Below the pieces are notes generated by a model. It saw only the letters and a program-made list of their open reading frames with translations, was not told the DNA's origin and searched no databases. A stretch of DNA of 64,000 nucleotides from Paraburkholderia kirstenboschensis (GTDB lineage Bacteria > Pseudomonadota > Gammaproteobacteria > Burkholderiales > Burkholderiaceae): NCBI RefSeq assembly GCF_904848585.1, contig NZ_CAJHCR010000001.1:1116001-1180000 (forward strand). Reading direction: 5' to 3'. How positions within the stretch are numbered: position 1 is the stretch's first letter; every line of letters begins with the position of its first letter. The position numbers were made by a program, and so were the translations under genes. Below are positions 6,993-14,896 of this stretch, piece after piece.

Positions 6993-9491
6993 ATGCAACG
7001 AGAAAAAATCATCGACAAGCCCTTGAGCAAATTTCCGTATCCGATTCCGAGCCGCGAGGAAATCCTCGGCGTTCTGCGTACGAGCGAAGCGCCGCTCGCC
7101 GCCAACGACATCGCTGAAGCCTTGTCGATCAAGCGCCAGGAGCGCGAGGGGTTCTTCAAGCGCCTGGGCGCGATGGAGCGCGACGGCCAGATCCGGCTCG
7201 ATCAGCGCAATTTGTATCAACTGACTCATCCGTCGAACTTCGTCGCGGGGCGCGTTCAGGGCCATCGAGACGGCTACGGCTTCCTGATCCGCGACGACGG
7301 CCAGGACGATCTGTTCCTGCCCACCGCCGAAATGCAGAAGGTCATGCACAACGACCGCGTGCTCGCGCGCATCGTCGGCTATGACCGGCGCGGCCGGCCG
7401 GAAGGGCATATCGTCGAGGTCACCGACCGCGCCAACAAGCGTGTGATCGGCCGCCTGCTCAACGAGAACGGCGCGCTGATCGTCGCGCCCGAAGACAAGC
7501 GCATTGGCCATGACATCCTGATCACGCAGAACACCAAGAAGGCCAAGGTCGGTCAGGTGGTGGTAGTCGAATTGACCGATTTTCCGAGTCGTCATTCGCA
7601 GCCGCTCGGCCGCGTGGTCGAAGTGCTCGGCGATATCGACGACCCCGGCATGGAAATCGAAATCGCAGTGCGCAAGTACGGCGTGCCGCACGAGTTCAGC
7701 GCCGACGCGCTTGCCGAAGCCTCGAAACTTCCCGACGAAGTCCGCCCGGCCGACGTGCGTCACCGCATCGACCTGCGCGACGTGCCGTTCGTCACGATCG
7801 ACGGCGAAGACGCGCGCGACTTCGACGACGCAGTGTATTGCGAGCCCGTCAAGGTAGGCCGCGGCGAAGGCTTCCGCCTGATCGTCGCAATCGCGGACGT
7901 CTCGCATTACGTGCATCCGAAAAGCGGCCTCGACGCAGACGCGATCGAACGCAGCACGTCCGTCTATTTCCCGCGCCGCGTGATTCCCATGCTGCCGGAA
8001 AAACTGTCGAACGGTTTGTGCTCGCTGAATCCGAACGTCGACCGTTGCGTGCTGGTGTGCGACATGATCGTGACCGCGCGGGGCGAAGTGAAGGCGTATC
8101 AGTTCTATCCCGGCGTGATGCATTCGGCCGCGCGTCTGACTTATACCGAAGTCGCCGCGGTGCTGAAGAACACCAAGGGTCCGGAAGCTACGCGTCGCGC
8201 CGCGCTGCTGCCGCAACTGCAGAACCTGTACGGCGTCTACAAGTCGCTATTCGCCGCGCGTCAGAAGCGTGGCGCGATCGACTTCGATACGACCGAGACG
8301 TACATCGTCTGCAATGCGCAGGGCAAGATCGAACAGATCGTGCCGCGTACCCGCAACGAAGCGCACAAGCTGATCGAGGAATGCATGCTGGCCGCGAACG
8401 TCTGCGCCGCCGACTTCCTCAAGCGCAACAAGCATCCGGGTCTGTTCCGCGTGCACGCCGGGCCGACTGCGGAGAAGCTCGAGAATCTGCGCACGTTCCT
8501 GCGCGGCATGGGCCTCACGCTCGGCGGCGGCGACAAGCCGCACGCAAGCGACTACGCTGCGCTGATGGCGCAGATCCGCGAACGGCCCGACGCGCAGATG
8601 CTGCAAACCATGCTGCTGCGCTCGATGCAACAGGCCGTATATAGCCCCGACAATATCGGCCACTTCGGTCTCGCGTATGAGGCGTATGCCCACTTCACGA
8701 GCCCGATCCGCCGTTATCCCGACCTGCTCACGCACCGCGCGATCTACGCGATCCTGCAGGGCCGCAAGTATCAGCCGGAGCCGCCACAAGGCGTCACGCT
8801 GAATACGGCGCTGTCGCCGCGCGCTCGCGCAATGCAGCAGGCCGACGACGAAAAAAGCGGCCGTTCGCGTTCGAACAACGTGGCGATCTGGGAAGAACTG
8901 GGCTTGCATTGCTCGGCCAACGAGCGCCGCGCCGACGAAGCGTCGCGCGACGTCGAAGCGTGGCTCAAGTGCTATTTCATGCGCGACAAGCTCGGCGAAG
9001 AATACGGCGGCATGGTGAACGGTGTCACGTCGTTCGGCATTTTCGTGCAGCTCGATTCACTTTTCATCGAAGGTCTCGTGCACGTCACCGAACTGGGCTC
9101 CGACTACTTCCAGTACGACGAGATCAAGAACGAACTGCGCGGCGAGCGCACCGGCATTCGCTACCGCCTGTCGGATCGCGTGCGTGTGCAGGTGAGCCGC
9201 GTGGACCTCGACGCGCGCAAGATCGACTTCCGCCTCGTGCGGGATACGCCGATCAAGCCGCACCCGGTCCGCGGCGTGGCGGCCGACAAGTCGTCCGGCG
9301 AAAACGGCGGCGCGCGCGTGCGCGCATTGCCGCCGGTGGAAGGCGGCGCCGCGCCGGGCGCGCGCCACAAGAAAGCGGCTCCCGCACAAAGCGCTGCGGT
9401 CAAGGAAGCACGCGCCGCGCGCGGTGCCGCGAAGAAACACGGCGCGGCGCCCAAACCGGCGTCCAAGCCGACGGTGCGCAAGAAGCGCTAA
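6993..9491 (+). CDS. rnr: Ribonuclease R
   Basis: An 832-residue 3'-5' exoribonuclease of the RNase II/R family that degrades structured RNA and takes part in rRNA/tmRNA quality control. In order: N-terminal HTH (about 20-75), two cold-shock domains (about 80-240), the RNB catalytic domain with the Asp-rich metal site DGEDARDFDDAV at about 270-281, a C-terminal S1 domain (about 670-755, GMVNGVTSFGIFVQL) and a basic Ala/Lys/Arg-rich tail (about 775-832). Start ATG 6993 matches the family N-terminus (KFPYPIPSREEIL follows). It is followed by a long hairpin and then rlmB, a standard proteobacterial order. Confidence 0.97.
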   Translation: MQREKIIDKPLSKFPYPIPSREEILGVLRTSEAPLAANDIAEALSIKRQEREGFFKRLGAMERDGQIRLDQRNLYQLTHPSNFVAGRVQGHRDGYGFLIRDDGQDDLFLPTAEMQKVMHNDRVLARIVGYDRRGRPEGHIVEVTDRANKRVIGRLLNENGALIVAPEDKRIGHDILITQNTKKAKVGQVVVVELTDFPSRHSQPLGRVVEVLGDIDDPGMEIEIAVRKYGVPHEFSADALAEASKLPDEVRPADVRHRIDLRDVPFVTIDGEDARDFDDAVYCEPVKVGRGEGFRLIVAIADVSHYVHPKSGLDADAIERSTSVYFPRRVIPMLPEKLSNGLCSLNPNVDRCVLVCDMIVTARGEVKAYQFYPGVMHSAARLTYTEVAAVLKNTKGPEATRRAALLPQLQNLYGVYKSLFAARQKRGAIDFDTTETYIVCNAQGKIEQIVPRTRNEAHKLIEECMLAANVCAADFLKRNKHPGLFRVHAGPTAEKLENLRTFLRGMGLTLGGGDKPHASDYAALMAQIRERPDAQMLQTMLLRSMQQAVYSPDNIGHFGLAYEAYAHFTSPIRRYPDLLTHRAIYAILQGRKYQPEPPQGVTLNTALSPRARAMQQADDEKSGRSRSNNVAIWEELGLHCSANERRADEASRDVEAWLKCYFMRDKLGEEYGGMVNGVTSFGIFVQLDSLFIEGLVHVTELGSDYFQYDEIKNELRGERTGIRYRLSDRVRVQVSRVDLDARKIDFRLVRDTPIKPHPVRGVAADKSSGENGGARVRALPPVEGGAAPGARHKKAAPAQSAAVKEARAARGAAKKHGAAPKPASKPTVRKKR

Positions 9492-9509
9492 AGCCGCCTC
9501 GTGGCTTGA

Positions 9510-9553
9510 ACCGCGCGCAGCGGGTACGTCAACACGTACCGGTTGCGCGCGGT
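9510..9553 (+). terminator. Long hairpin between rnr and rlmB
   Basis: A 20-position stem (9510-9529 with 9534-9553) closed by a CAAC tetraloop; 19 of 20 positions can pair including one G-U, with a single G-G mismatch. There is only a weak T-rich tail (GTTCGTTTC), so it may be a leaky terminator, an RNA-stability element protecting the rnr 3' end, or a processing site rather than a full terminator. Confidence 0.6.
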
Positions 9554-9685
9554 GTTCGTTTCATCTGCCTGGTTCGATCTACGGTCAATGCCGGATGCAC
9601 GCGCTAGCTGGATCGCGAACAGGCACATATATTCATCACAGCAGCGCGGCTATCGTGTCGCGCTCAATCAAAGGTTGTATCAGTC

Positions 9686-10429
9686 ATGGCACGTCACAAG
9701 GTTCTATACGGTTTCCACGCAGTCACCGCGCGTATCAGGCACGATGCGTCGACAGTCGAAGATGTTTATTACGACGCCACGCGCAAGGACCGTCGCATGA
9801 CCGAGTTTCTGCACGTGGCGAAGGAAGCGGGCGTGCGTCTCATCGCCGCCGACGAAACGCGCCTGTGGGGCCTCGCGCACACCGAGCGTCACCAGGGCGT
9901 GGTGGCGCGCGCGGGCGACATGCCGCTCGCGCAGAACCTGGCTGAATTGCTCGACGGCATCAATGGTTCGCCGCTCATTCTGGTGCTCGACGGCGTAACG
10001 GACCCGCACAATCTGGGCGCCTGCCTGCGCGTCGCCGATGCTGCCGGCGCGCACGCGGTGATCGCGCCGCGTGACCGTGCGGTCGGCCTGAACGCGACGG
10101 CCGCGAAGGTCGCGAGCGGTGCCGCTGACACCGTGCCGTACATCACCGTGACGAACCTCGCACGGGCGTTGCGCGAACTGAAGGACGCCGGCGTGTGGGT
10201 CGTGGGCACGGCCGGCGAGGCCAGCAAGAGCCTCTATGAGACGGAGCTGGACGGTCCCGTTGCACTCGTGATGGGCGCAGAAGGCGAGGGCATGCGCCGC
10301 CTCACGCGCGATACGTGCGACGTCGTCATGCAGATTCCGATGGCTGGCACCGTGGAGAGCCTGAACGTGTCCGTGGCGAGCGGCGTGTGTCTGTTCGAGG
10401 CGGTCAGGCAGCGGGCGGTGAAGAAGTAA
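9686..10429 (+). CDS. rlmB: 23S rRNA (guanosine-2'-O-)-methyltransferase RlmB
   Basis: A 247-residue SpoU/TrmH-family (SPOUT) methyltransferase that modifies the G2251 ribose of 23S rRNA using SAM. The substrate-binding L30e-like N-terminal domain (about 1-85, [12 protein letters not shown]) is followed by the knotted SPOUT domain with motif 1 [10 protein letters not shown] (106-115), motif 2 MGAEGEGMR (196-204) and motif 3 [14 protein letters not shown] (225-238). ATG 9686 is preceded by CAGT only, with weak Shine-Dalgarno. Its position after rnr matches many beta- and gammaproteobacteria, linking RNA decay and ribosome maturation. Confidence 0.95.
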   Translation: MARHKVLYGFHAVTARIRHDASTVEDVYYDATRKDRRMTEFLHVAKEAGVRLIAADETRLWGLAHTERHQGVVARAGDMPLAQNLAELLDGINGSPLILVLDGVTDPHNLGACLRVADAAGAHAVIAPRDRAVGLNATAAKVASGAADTVPYITVTNLARALRELKDAGVWVVGTAGEASKSLYETELDGPVALVMGAEGEGMRRLTRDTCDVVMQIPMAGTVESLNVSVASGVCLFEAVRQRAVKK

Positions 10430-10492
10430 TTCCGGCCGGTCCGAGGCTTCTACTCCGGTAAACTAGCGTTTTTTACTGCGAGCCTGCATCCC

Positions 10493-11188
10493 ATGACTCA
10501 AGACGAACTCAAGCAACTGGTCGGCCAGGCCGCCGCCGACTACGTCCACGCCAACGTGCCGGAAGGCTCGTTGATCGGCGTGGGCACAGGCTCCACCGCG
10601 AACTGTTTCATCGACGCGCTGGCCGCCAACAAGGCGCGCTATCGCGGCGCAGTGTCGAGTTCTCTCGCCACCACTGCGCGCCTGCAGTCGCACGGCTTCA
10701 AGGTGCTCGATCTGAACGAAATCGATTCGCTGCCGGTCTATGTGGACGGTGCGGACGAGATCGACCACAGCGGCGCGATGATCAAAGGCGGCGGCGGCGC
10801 GCTGACGCGCGAGAAAATCGTCGCGTCGGTATCGGACGTGTTCGTATGTATCGCGGATGCGAGCAAACTCGTCGACACGCTCGGCAATTTTCCTCTGCCG
10901 ATCGAAGTGGTGCCGATGGCGCGCACCGCAATCGGCCGCCGCGTGACCGCGCTCGGCGGTGTGCCGGTGGTGCGCGTCACGAAAGAGGGCGACCCGTTCA
11001 TCACCGACAACGGCAACGAAATCATCGACGTCAAAGGTCTGCGCATTAGCGACCCGCGCACGCTCGAAATGCACATCAACGCGTGGCCAGGCGTCGTGAC
11101 GGTTGGACTCTTCGCGGCGCGCGGCGCAAATCTGTGCCTGCTCGGCACGGACACCGGCGTGCAAACAATCGAATACCGCAAGGACTGA
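10493..11188 (+). CDS. rpiA: Ribose-5-phosphate isomerase A
   Basis: A 231-residue RpiA, which interconverts ribose-5-phosphate and ribulose-5-phosphate in the pentose phosphate pathway. The phosphate-binding GTGST loop is at 31-35, the catalytic DGADE motif at 85-89 and the [11 protein letters not shown] motif at 98-108, all intact. Length is normal. It is 63 bp after rlmB, with a likely own promoter (TAAACT about 30 bp upstream). Its 3' end faces the exopolysaccharide locus, marking the end of the conserved housekeeping block. Confidence 0.97.
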   Translation: MTQDELKQLVGQAAADYVHANVPEGSLIGVGTGSTANCFIDALAANKARYRGAVSSSLATTARLQSHGFKVLDLNEIDSLPVYVDGADEIDHSGAMIKGGGGALTREKIVASVSDVFVCIADASKLVDTLGNFPLPIEVVPMARTAIGRRVTALGGVPVVRVTKEGDPFITDNGNEIIDVKGLRISDPRTLEMHINAWPGVVTVGLFAARGANLCLLGTDTGVQTIEYRKD

Positions 11189-11195
11189 GTCACGC

Positions 11196-11219
11196 GCGAG
11201 CCTTCTCACGCGGGCTCGC
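11196..11219. terminator. Hairpin between convergent rpiA and glycosyltransferase
   Basis: A 7-bp stem GCGAGCC (11196-11202) with GGCTCGC (11213-11219), loop 10 nt, between two converging genes. No T run, so a bidirectional terminator is only suggested. Confidence 0.35.
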
Positions 11220-11251
11220 ACGCATCCATCGTTTGAGCGGCGGCACGCGTT

Positions 11252-12580
11252 CTAGCGGCTCGCCTGAGTATTCGTTCTGTCACTGGGGCGCTGCATCGCG
11301 GCCGTCAACGCGTCGATCATTCGCTCCAAGTACCGCTCCACCGAAAACTCCGCTTGTGCATCTATCAGCGCCTGTTGCGCGAGGCGCTGTGCAAGCGCGG
11401 GATCTGTGCGCAAGACAGCGATTGCCTCGGCGAGCGCCGCTGCATCGCCGGGCTTGACGAGCCAGCCGTTGCGGCCATGCCGCACGATCTCCGTTACGCC
11501 GCCCGCGGCTGCCGCGATCACCGGGCGGCCCGCCGCCATGCCCTCGACGATCACACGTCCGAAGGGCTCGGGCTCCGTCGACGTGTGCAGGATCACATTC
11601 ATCGCTTTCATCCACGTGGGCACGTCGTCCTGAAAGCCCGCGAAGTGCACGCGCTCCGCGATGCCGAGCGCGGCGGCCTGATCGCGCAAACGCTGCGCAT
11701 AGGCATCCTCACCAAATAGCGGTGCGCCGACCAGAACGAGGTGTGCATCGGGCAATCGCGCCAACGCGTCGAGCGCGATGTGCTGACCTTTCCACGGCGC
11801 GAGGCGGCCGAACAGGCCGGCGAGCCAAGCGTGCTCTGGCAAGCCGAGGCGCTGCCTGAGCGAGCCGATGTCGGTGCCATCCACACGATCGAAGGCGCTC
11901 GCGTCGATGCCGTTGTAGACGACCGGCACCGAGTCTGCCGCAAGGCCCGTGAGCGCTGCAAGCGATCTCGCCGACGCCTGCGAATTGACGATCACGTGGT
12001 CGACCGCAAGCCGCACCGCCCACTTGATAACGCTCAATTGCACTCGCCCGAAATGCTCGCGCGTGAGAATGTCGTGCTGATACCAGATCACAGGCTTGCG
12101 ATACAGCGCCTTGCCAAGCGCGCCCAGCACAAGCGCTTTTTGTGTGTTGACGAACAGTACGTCGAACGTGCGCGCGCGTGCCGCAAGAGCACGGACCTGC
12201 CGCACGATGCCCGGCAGCACGCGCAAACAGTTCAAGGCCGACGCTTGCCGCGCGATGCCCGACACACTCGCGTCGTTGATCACCTGCACACGTGCGCCGA
12301 GCGCTTCAAGACGCGTGCGAAACGGACCGTCGGAAAGCAATACGACCTCGCTGTGCGATCTGCAATGTTCTGCCAATTGCAGTAGCGCGAACTCGGCCCC
12401 GCCGAGTTGGCCGCTTTGATCGACGAACAGCACGCGCGGCAATGCGCCCGTGTGCCTGACTGTGGATGCGGGCGCGCCGGAGCCGACCGGCGAGGCAGGC
12501 GCGGCAACTGGGTCGATGAACACCGGCGAGACGAGCGGCAGCGGGGTAGCGAGCGGAGAGGCGTCGAGCGTAGGGCGCAT
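11252..12580 (-). CDS. GT4-family glycosyltransferase (EPS locus)
   Basis: A 442-residue GT-B fold retaining glycosyltransferase. After a Pro/Ala-rich 45-residue leader comes the Rossmann start LPRVLFVDQSGQLGGAEFAL (48-67 region), with the GGAE acceptor-side motif. The C-terminal GT4 domain carries the EPEPFGRVIVE (E-x7-E) nucleotide-sugar motif followed by GMAAGRPVIAA. No signal peptide, so it is cytoplasmic or peripheral at the inner membrane. The start is chosen at ATG 12580; a TTG at 12616 adds 12 residues and neither has a good Shine-Dalgarno. It is divergent from another GT4 gene. Donor and acceptor are unknown. Confidence 0.85.
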   Translation of the reverse strand: MRPTLDASPLATPLPLVSPVFIDPVAAPASPVGSGAPASTVRHTGALPRVLFVDQSGQLGGAEFALLQLAEHCRSHSEVVLLSDGPFRTRLEALGARVQVINDASVSGIARQASALNCLRVLPGIVRQVRALAARARTFDVLFVNTQKALVLGALGKALYRKPVIWYQHDILTREHFGRVQLSVIKWAVRLAVDHVIVNSQASARSLAALTGLAADSVPVVYNGIDASAFDRVDGTDIGSLRQRLGLPEHAWLAGLFGRLAPWKGQHIALDALARLPDAHLVLVGAPLFGEDAYAQRLRDQAAALGIAERVHFAGFQDDVPTWMKAMNVILHTSTEPEPFGRVIVEGMAAGRPVIAAAAGGVTEIVRHGRNGWLVKPGDAAALAEAIAVLRTDPALAQRLAQQALIDAQAEFSVERYLERMIDALTAAMQRPSDRTNTQASR

Positions 12581-12664
12581 AGGAAGGCGAATTAATTGGT
12601 TTTTGTGCGTTCGCAAGAGGCGAATGGCGATGATTAATTATTCGCGTCCCGTCGCGCGTCGAAT

Positions 12665-12680
12665 GTGTGCACGCGCACAC
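12665..12680. promoter_or_regulatory. Inverted repeat in divergent glycosyltransferase promoter
   Basis: GTGTGC-ACGC-GCACAC lies between two divergent glycosyltransferase genes in a partly AT-rich 167-bp gap. A two-fold symmetric site of this size could bind a dimeric regulator; the locus encodes a Crp-type protein, but the half-sites and the spacing are not a canonical Crp or FNR box. Speculative. Confidence 0.25.
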
Positions 12681-12747
12681 GCAGCAAACGAAGCGCCACA
12701 TACACTCGTTGTTAAGCCCAGAGGCGTTGACTGAGGATAAGGAGATC

Positions 12748-13962
12748 ATGAGAGTTGCGATCGTGCACGACTGGCTCGTCGCACCCGGCGGCGCGGAGAA
12801 AGTACTCGAGCAGATCATCGAATGCTTTCCCGACGCGGATCTTTTCAGTCTCGTCGATTTTCTCGAAGACCGCCGGCCGCTGCGCGGCAAACCGGTCACC
12901 ACCTCATTCATTCAATGCCTGCCGTTCGCGCGCCGCCGCTACCGCGCCTACTTGCCGTTGATGCCGCTCGCGGTCGAGCAGTTCGACCTCTCGGGCTACG
13001 ATCTTATTATCACGAGTTCCTATGCGGTTGCGAAGGGCGTGCTCGTCGGACCCGATCAAACGCATGTGAGTTACGTGCACTCGCCGATGCGTTACGCGTG
13101 GGACATGCAGCATCAGTATCTGCGTGAAGCGGGATTGACGCGCGGGCCCAGGTCCTGGCTCGCGCGCGTGCTGCTGCATTATCTGCGTGGCTGGGATTCG
13201 CATTCGGCGAATAGCGTGGACCGTCTTGTCGCCAATTCGCAATTCGTCGCGCGCCGTATGATGAAAACCTACCGGCGTGACGCGGCCGTGATTCCGCCTC
13301 CCGTCGACGTGCACCAGTTCGAACTATGCACGAACAAGGACGACTTTTATCTGACGGCCTCGCGAATGGTGCCGTACAAGCGCATTGATCTGATTGTCGA
13401 GACGTTCAGCGCAACGCCGCATCGCCAGTTGATCGTGATCGGCGACGGACCCGAAATGGCTGCGATTCGCGCCAAGGCTGGGCCGAATGTGACGATACTC
13501 GGCTATCAACCGGCCGGAGTTCTCAAGGACTATTTGCAGCGCGCGAAGGCTTTTGTCTTTGCTGCCGAAGAGGACTTCGGCATCGTCCCGCTCGAAGCAC
13601 AGGCGTGCGGCACGCCCGTGATTGCCTTCGGCAAGGGCGGAGCGCTCGAAACAGTCGTGCCTGTCGGTGAAGCGCATCCTACAGGCGTTTATTTCGGACG
13701 ACAAACTGTCGTGTCGATGCTCGATGCCATCGACCGTTTCGAGCGGCAGCGCGAGCAGATCACGCCAGCCGCATGCCGTGCGAACGCGGAGCGGTTCTCG
13801 TCGGCCGTGTTTCGTCGCGCGTTCATGGCCGAGGTCACACGTACGATCGCCGCGGCGGGCTTGCGCAGCGAGGCGACGGTAGCGGAGAAGGCTGGCACCG
13901 ATCTCGTCACCGACGAGGTCGGCTGGCCACAGCCGGCGTCGCGGAGCAGTTGGGGACGATGA
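12748..13962 (+). CDS. GT4-family glycosyltransferase (mannosyltransferase-like)
   Basis: A 404-residue GT-B glycosyltransferase. It opens with MRVAIVHDWLVAPGGAEKVL, the typical N-terminus of GT4 enzymes resembling WbaZ-type mannosyltransferases. The C-terminal half has YKRIDLIVE and the E-x7-E motif in EEDFGIVPLEAQACG, followed by GTPVIAFGKGG. I start it at ATG 12748 behind AAGGAGATC; an open frame runs 27 codons further upstream but without conserved sequence. The last 35 residues are poorly conserved looking. It adds one sugar to the lipid-linked EPS repeat unit; the exact linkage is not deducible. Confidence 0.85.
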   Translation: MRVAIVHDWLVAPGGAEKVLEQIIECFPDADLFSLVDFLEDRRPLRGKPVTTSFIQCLPFARRRYRAYLPLMPLAVEQFDLSGYDLIITSSYAVAKGVLVGPDQTHVSYVHSPMRYAWDMQHQYLREAGLTRGPRSWLARVLLHYLRGWDSHSANSVDRLVANSQFVARRMMKTYRRDAAVIPPPVDVHQFELCTNKDDFYLTASRMVPYKRIDLIVETFSATPHRQLIVIGDGPEMAAIRAKAGPNVTILGYQPAGVLKDYLQRAKAFVFAAEEDFGIVPLEAQACGTPVIAFGKGGALETVVPVGEAHPTGVYFGRQTVVSMLDAIDRFERQREQITPAACRANAERFSSAVFRRAFMAEVTRTIAAAGLRSEATVAEKAGTDLVTDEVGWPQPASRSSWGR

Positions 13963-14119
13963 GCCGAGGCTTTCGCGAGCTTCCTTGCGCGGCGATTCAA
14001 ACCTGTTTCAGCAGTGCAGCATCATCGAACAAGCCGCCGGGCGATGCCACCCGAGCGGCTATCCGGGGGGAGGCGCCAGCGTGGGTCATGGCCGCCTCGA
14101 TACACGGTCGTCGACGCGG

Positions 14120-14235
14120 CGGCAGCCGGCACGGATTGTCGCGGCGATTCATTACAACAGGCAGTCGTTATTCGTTCGTCACGTGGTGACGCATGCGAGC
14201 ACGACCTTTGGACGAGGAAGAACCTACACTCATGA
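14120..14235 (+). pseudogene. Degenerate higB toxin remnant
   Basis: Immediately before the antitoxin gene the plus strand encodes RIVAAIHYNRQSLFVRHVVT followed by HA, which has the shape of the C-terminal half of HigB-type (RelE-superfamily) mRNA interferases, where IxYxRQxxFVRHVxTHAEYD is the usual end. After THA the expected acidic tail (EHDLWTRKNLHS, stop) is found only in the -1 frame, and its stop overlaps the antitoxin ATG (ATGA), as in intact higBA pairs. So a one-base deletion near 14197 plus an unrecognisable N-terminal half indicate a dead toxin. This is my reading of two short segments. Confidence 0.45.
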
Positions 14236-14654
14236 ATGCCGATCGCCTTCCGGGATCCTTTCCCGACATTGCTCAAAGCTGGGCCGCGCTGCAGGCTAAC
14301 GTGCCCATTACTCCCATTCGCAACGAGCATGATTACCAGACGATGGTCGAGCTCGCCAGCGCGCTTGCCGCCCATCTGAACGGCAAGGAGGACGATCCGC
14401 TTGCCGATCTTCATGCGATCGTGTCGGAGCTCGTGCGCAACTGGAAAGCGCAGAATACGACGCTTCCGAAAGGGGAGCCGCGCGAGGTGTTGCGGCATCT
14501 GCTGGAGACGCACGGCCTGAAGCAGAAGGACCTGATGGGCATCGCATCCCCGACGGTGGTGAGCGATATCCTGGCGGGCCGCCGTTCGATCAGCAAGAAG
14601 GTCGCCAAGGCTCTTGCCCAGCGTTTCCAGACGGACGTCAGCGCGTTTCTATAA
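14232..14654 (+). CDS. HigA-like XRE-family antitoxin (orphan)
   Basis: A 140-residue HTH protein of the HigA type. The N-terminal two-thirds (DYQTMVELASALAAHL, 35-50) is the helical dimerisation part and an XRE-type HTH covers about 86-135 (GLKQKDLMGIASPTVVSDIL). Such antitoxins neutralise HigB and repress their operon. I choose ATG 14232 because it overlaps the stop of the broken toxin remnant; ATG 14193 in the same frame would add 13 residues. No intact toxin gene is adjacent, so it is probably an orphan antitoxin or now a plain regulator. It sits as an island inside the EPS locus. Confidence 0.8.
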   Translation: MNADRLPGSFPDIAQSWAALQANVPITPIRNEHDYQTMVELASALAAHLNGKEDDPLADLHAIVSELVRNWKAQNTTLPKGEPREVLRHLLETHGLKQKDLMGIASPTVVSDILAGRRSISKKVAKALAQRFQTDVSAFL

Positions 14655-14896
14655 GGCCGTGGTCAGGCGGCGGTGATCTTCCGCGATCGGCCTGCGCCGC
14701 TGCTTTCACTCAAGACGTCTCACTCGTTCTGCGCCGGCGGTTTTTCCGCCGCCGGCGTCCTGTCTGCTATAGCTTCAGCGCCGCTTGCATCATTGGATCA
14801 TTGCATCATTGCACGTCGACGCGGCAATAGAAAAAGGGCCGCGCCTTCCTGCAGCGCAGCCCTCGATAGCTTACCTTTTACCGCTCACAGCGTGAA
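14655..14896. other. Convergent intergenic region with two hairpins
   Basis: This region separates the higA-like gene from the end of the BY-kinase gene. A GC-rich hairpin CGCCGGCGG/CCGCCGGCG at 14732-14757 (loop TTTTTCCG) is near the middle; the kinase terminator is at 14831-14863. No coding sequence is supported. Confidence 0.5.
14831..14863 (-). terminator. Terminator of the crp-wzc operon
   Basis: On the minus strand a stem AGGGC.GCGC with one mismatch (14835-14844 with 14854-14863) and a 9-nt loop is followed by five Ts, 34 bp after the kinase stop codon. Consistent with the end of the five-gene export operon. Confidence 0.7.

Noticed and set aside
6918..8216. 432-codon open frame antisense to rnr
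   Set aside because: It mirrors the rnr catalytic frame; Arg/Asp/His-rich composition without motifs.
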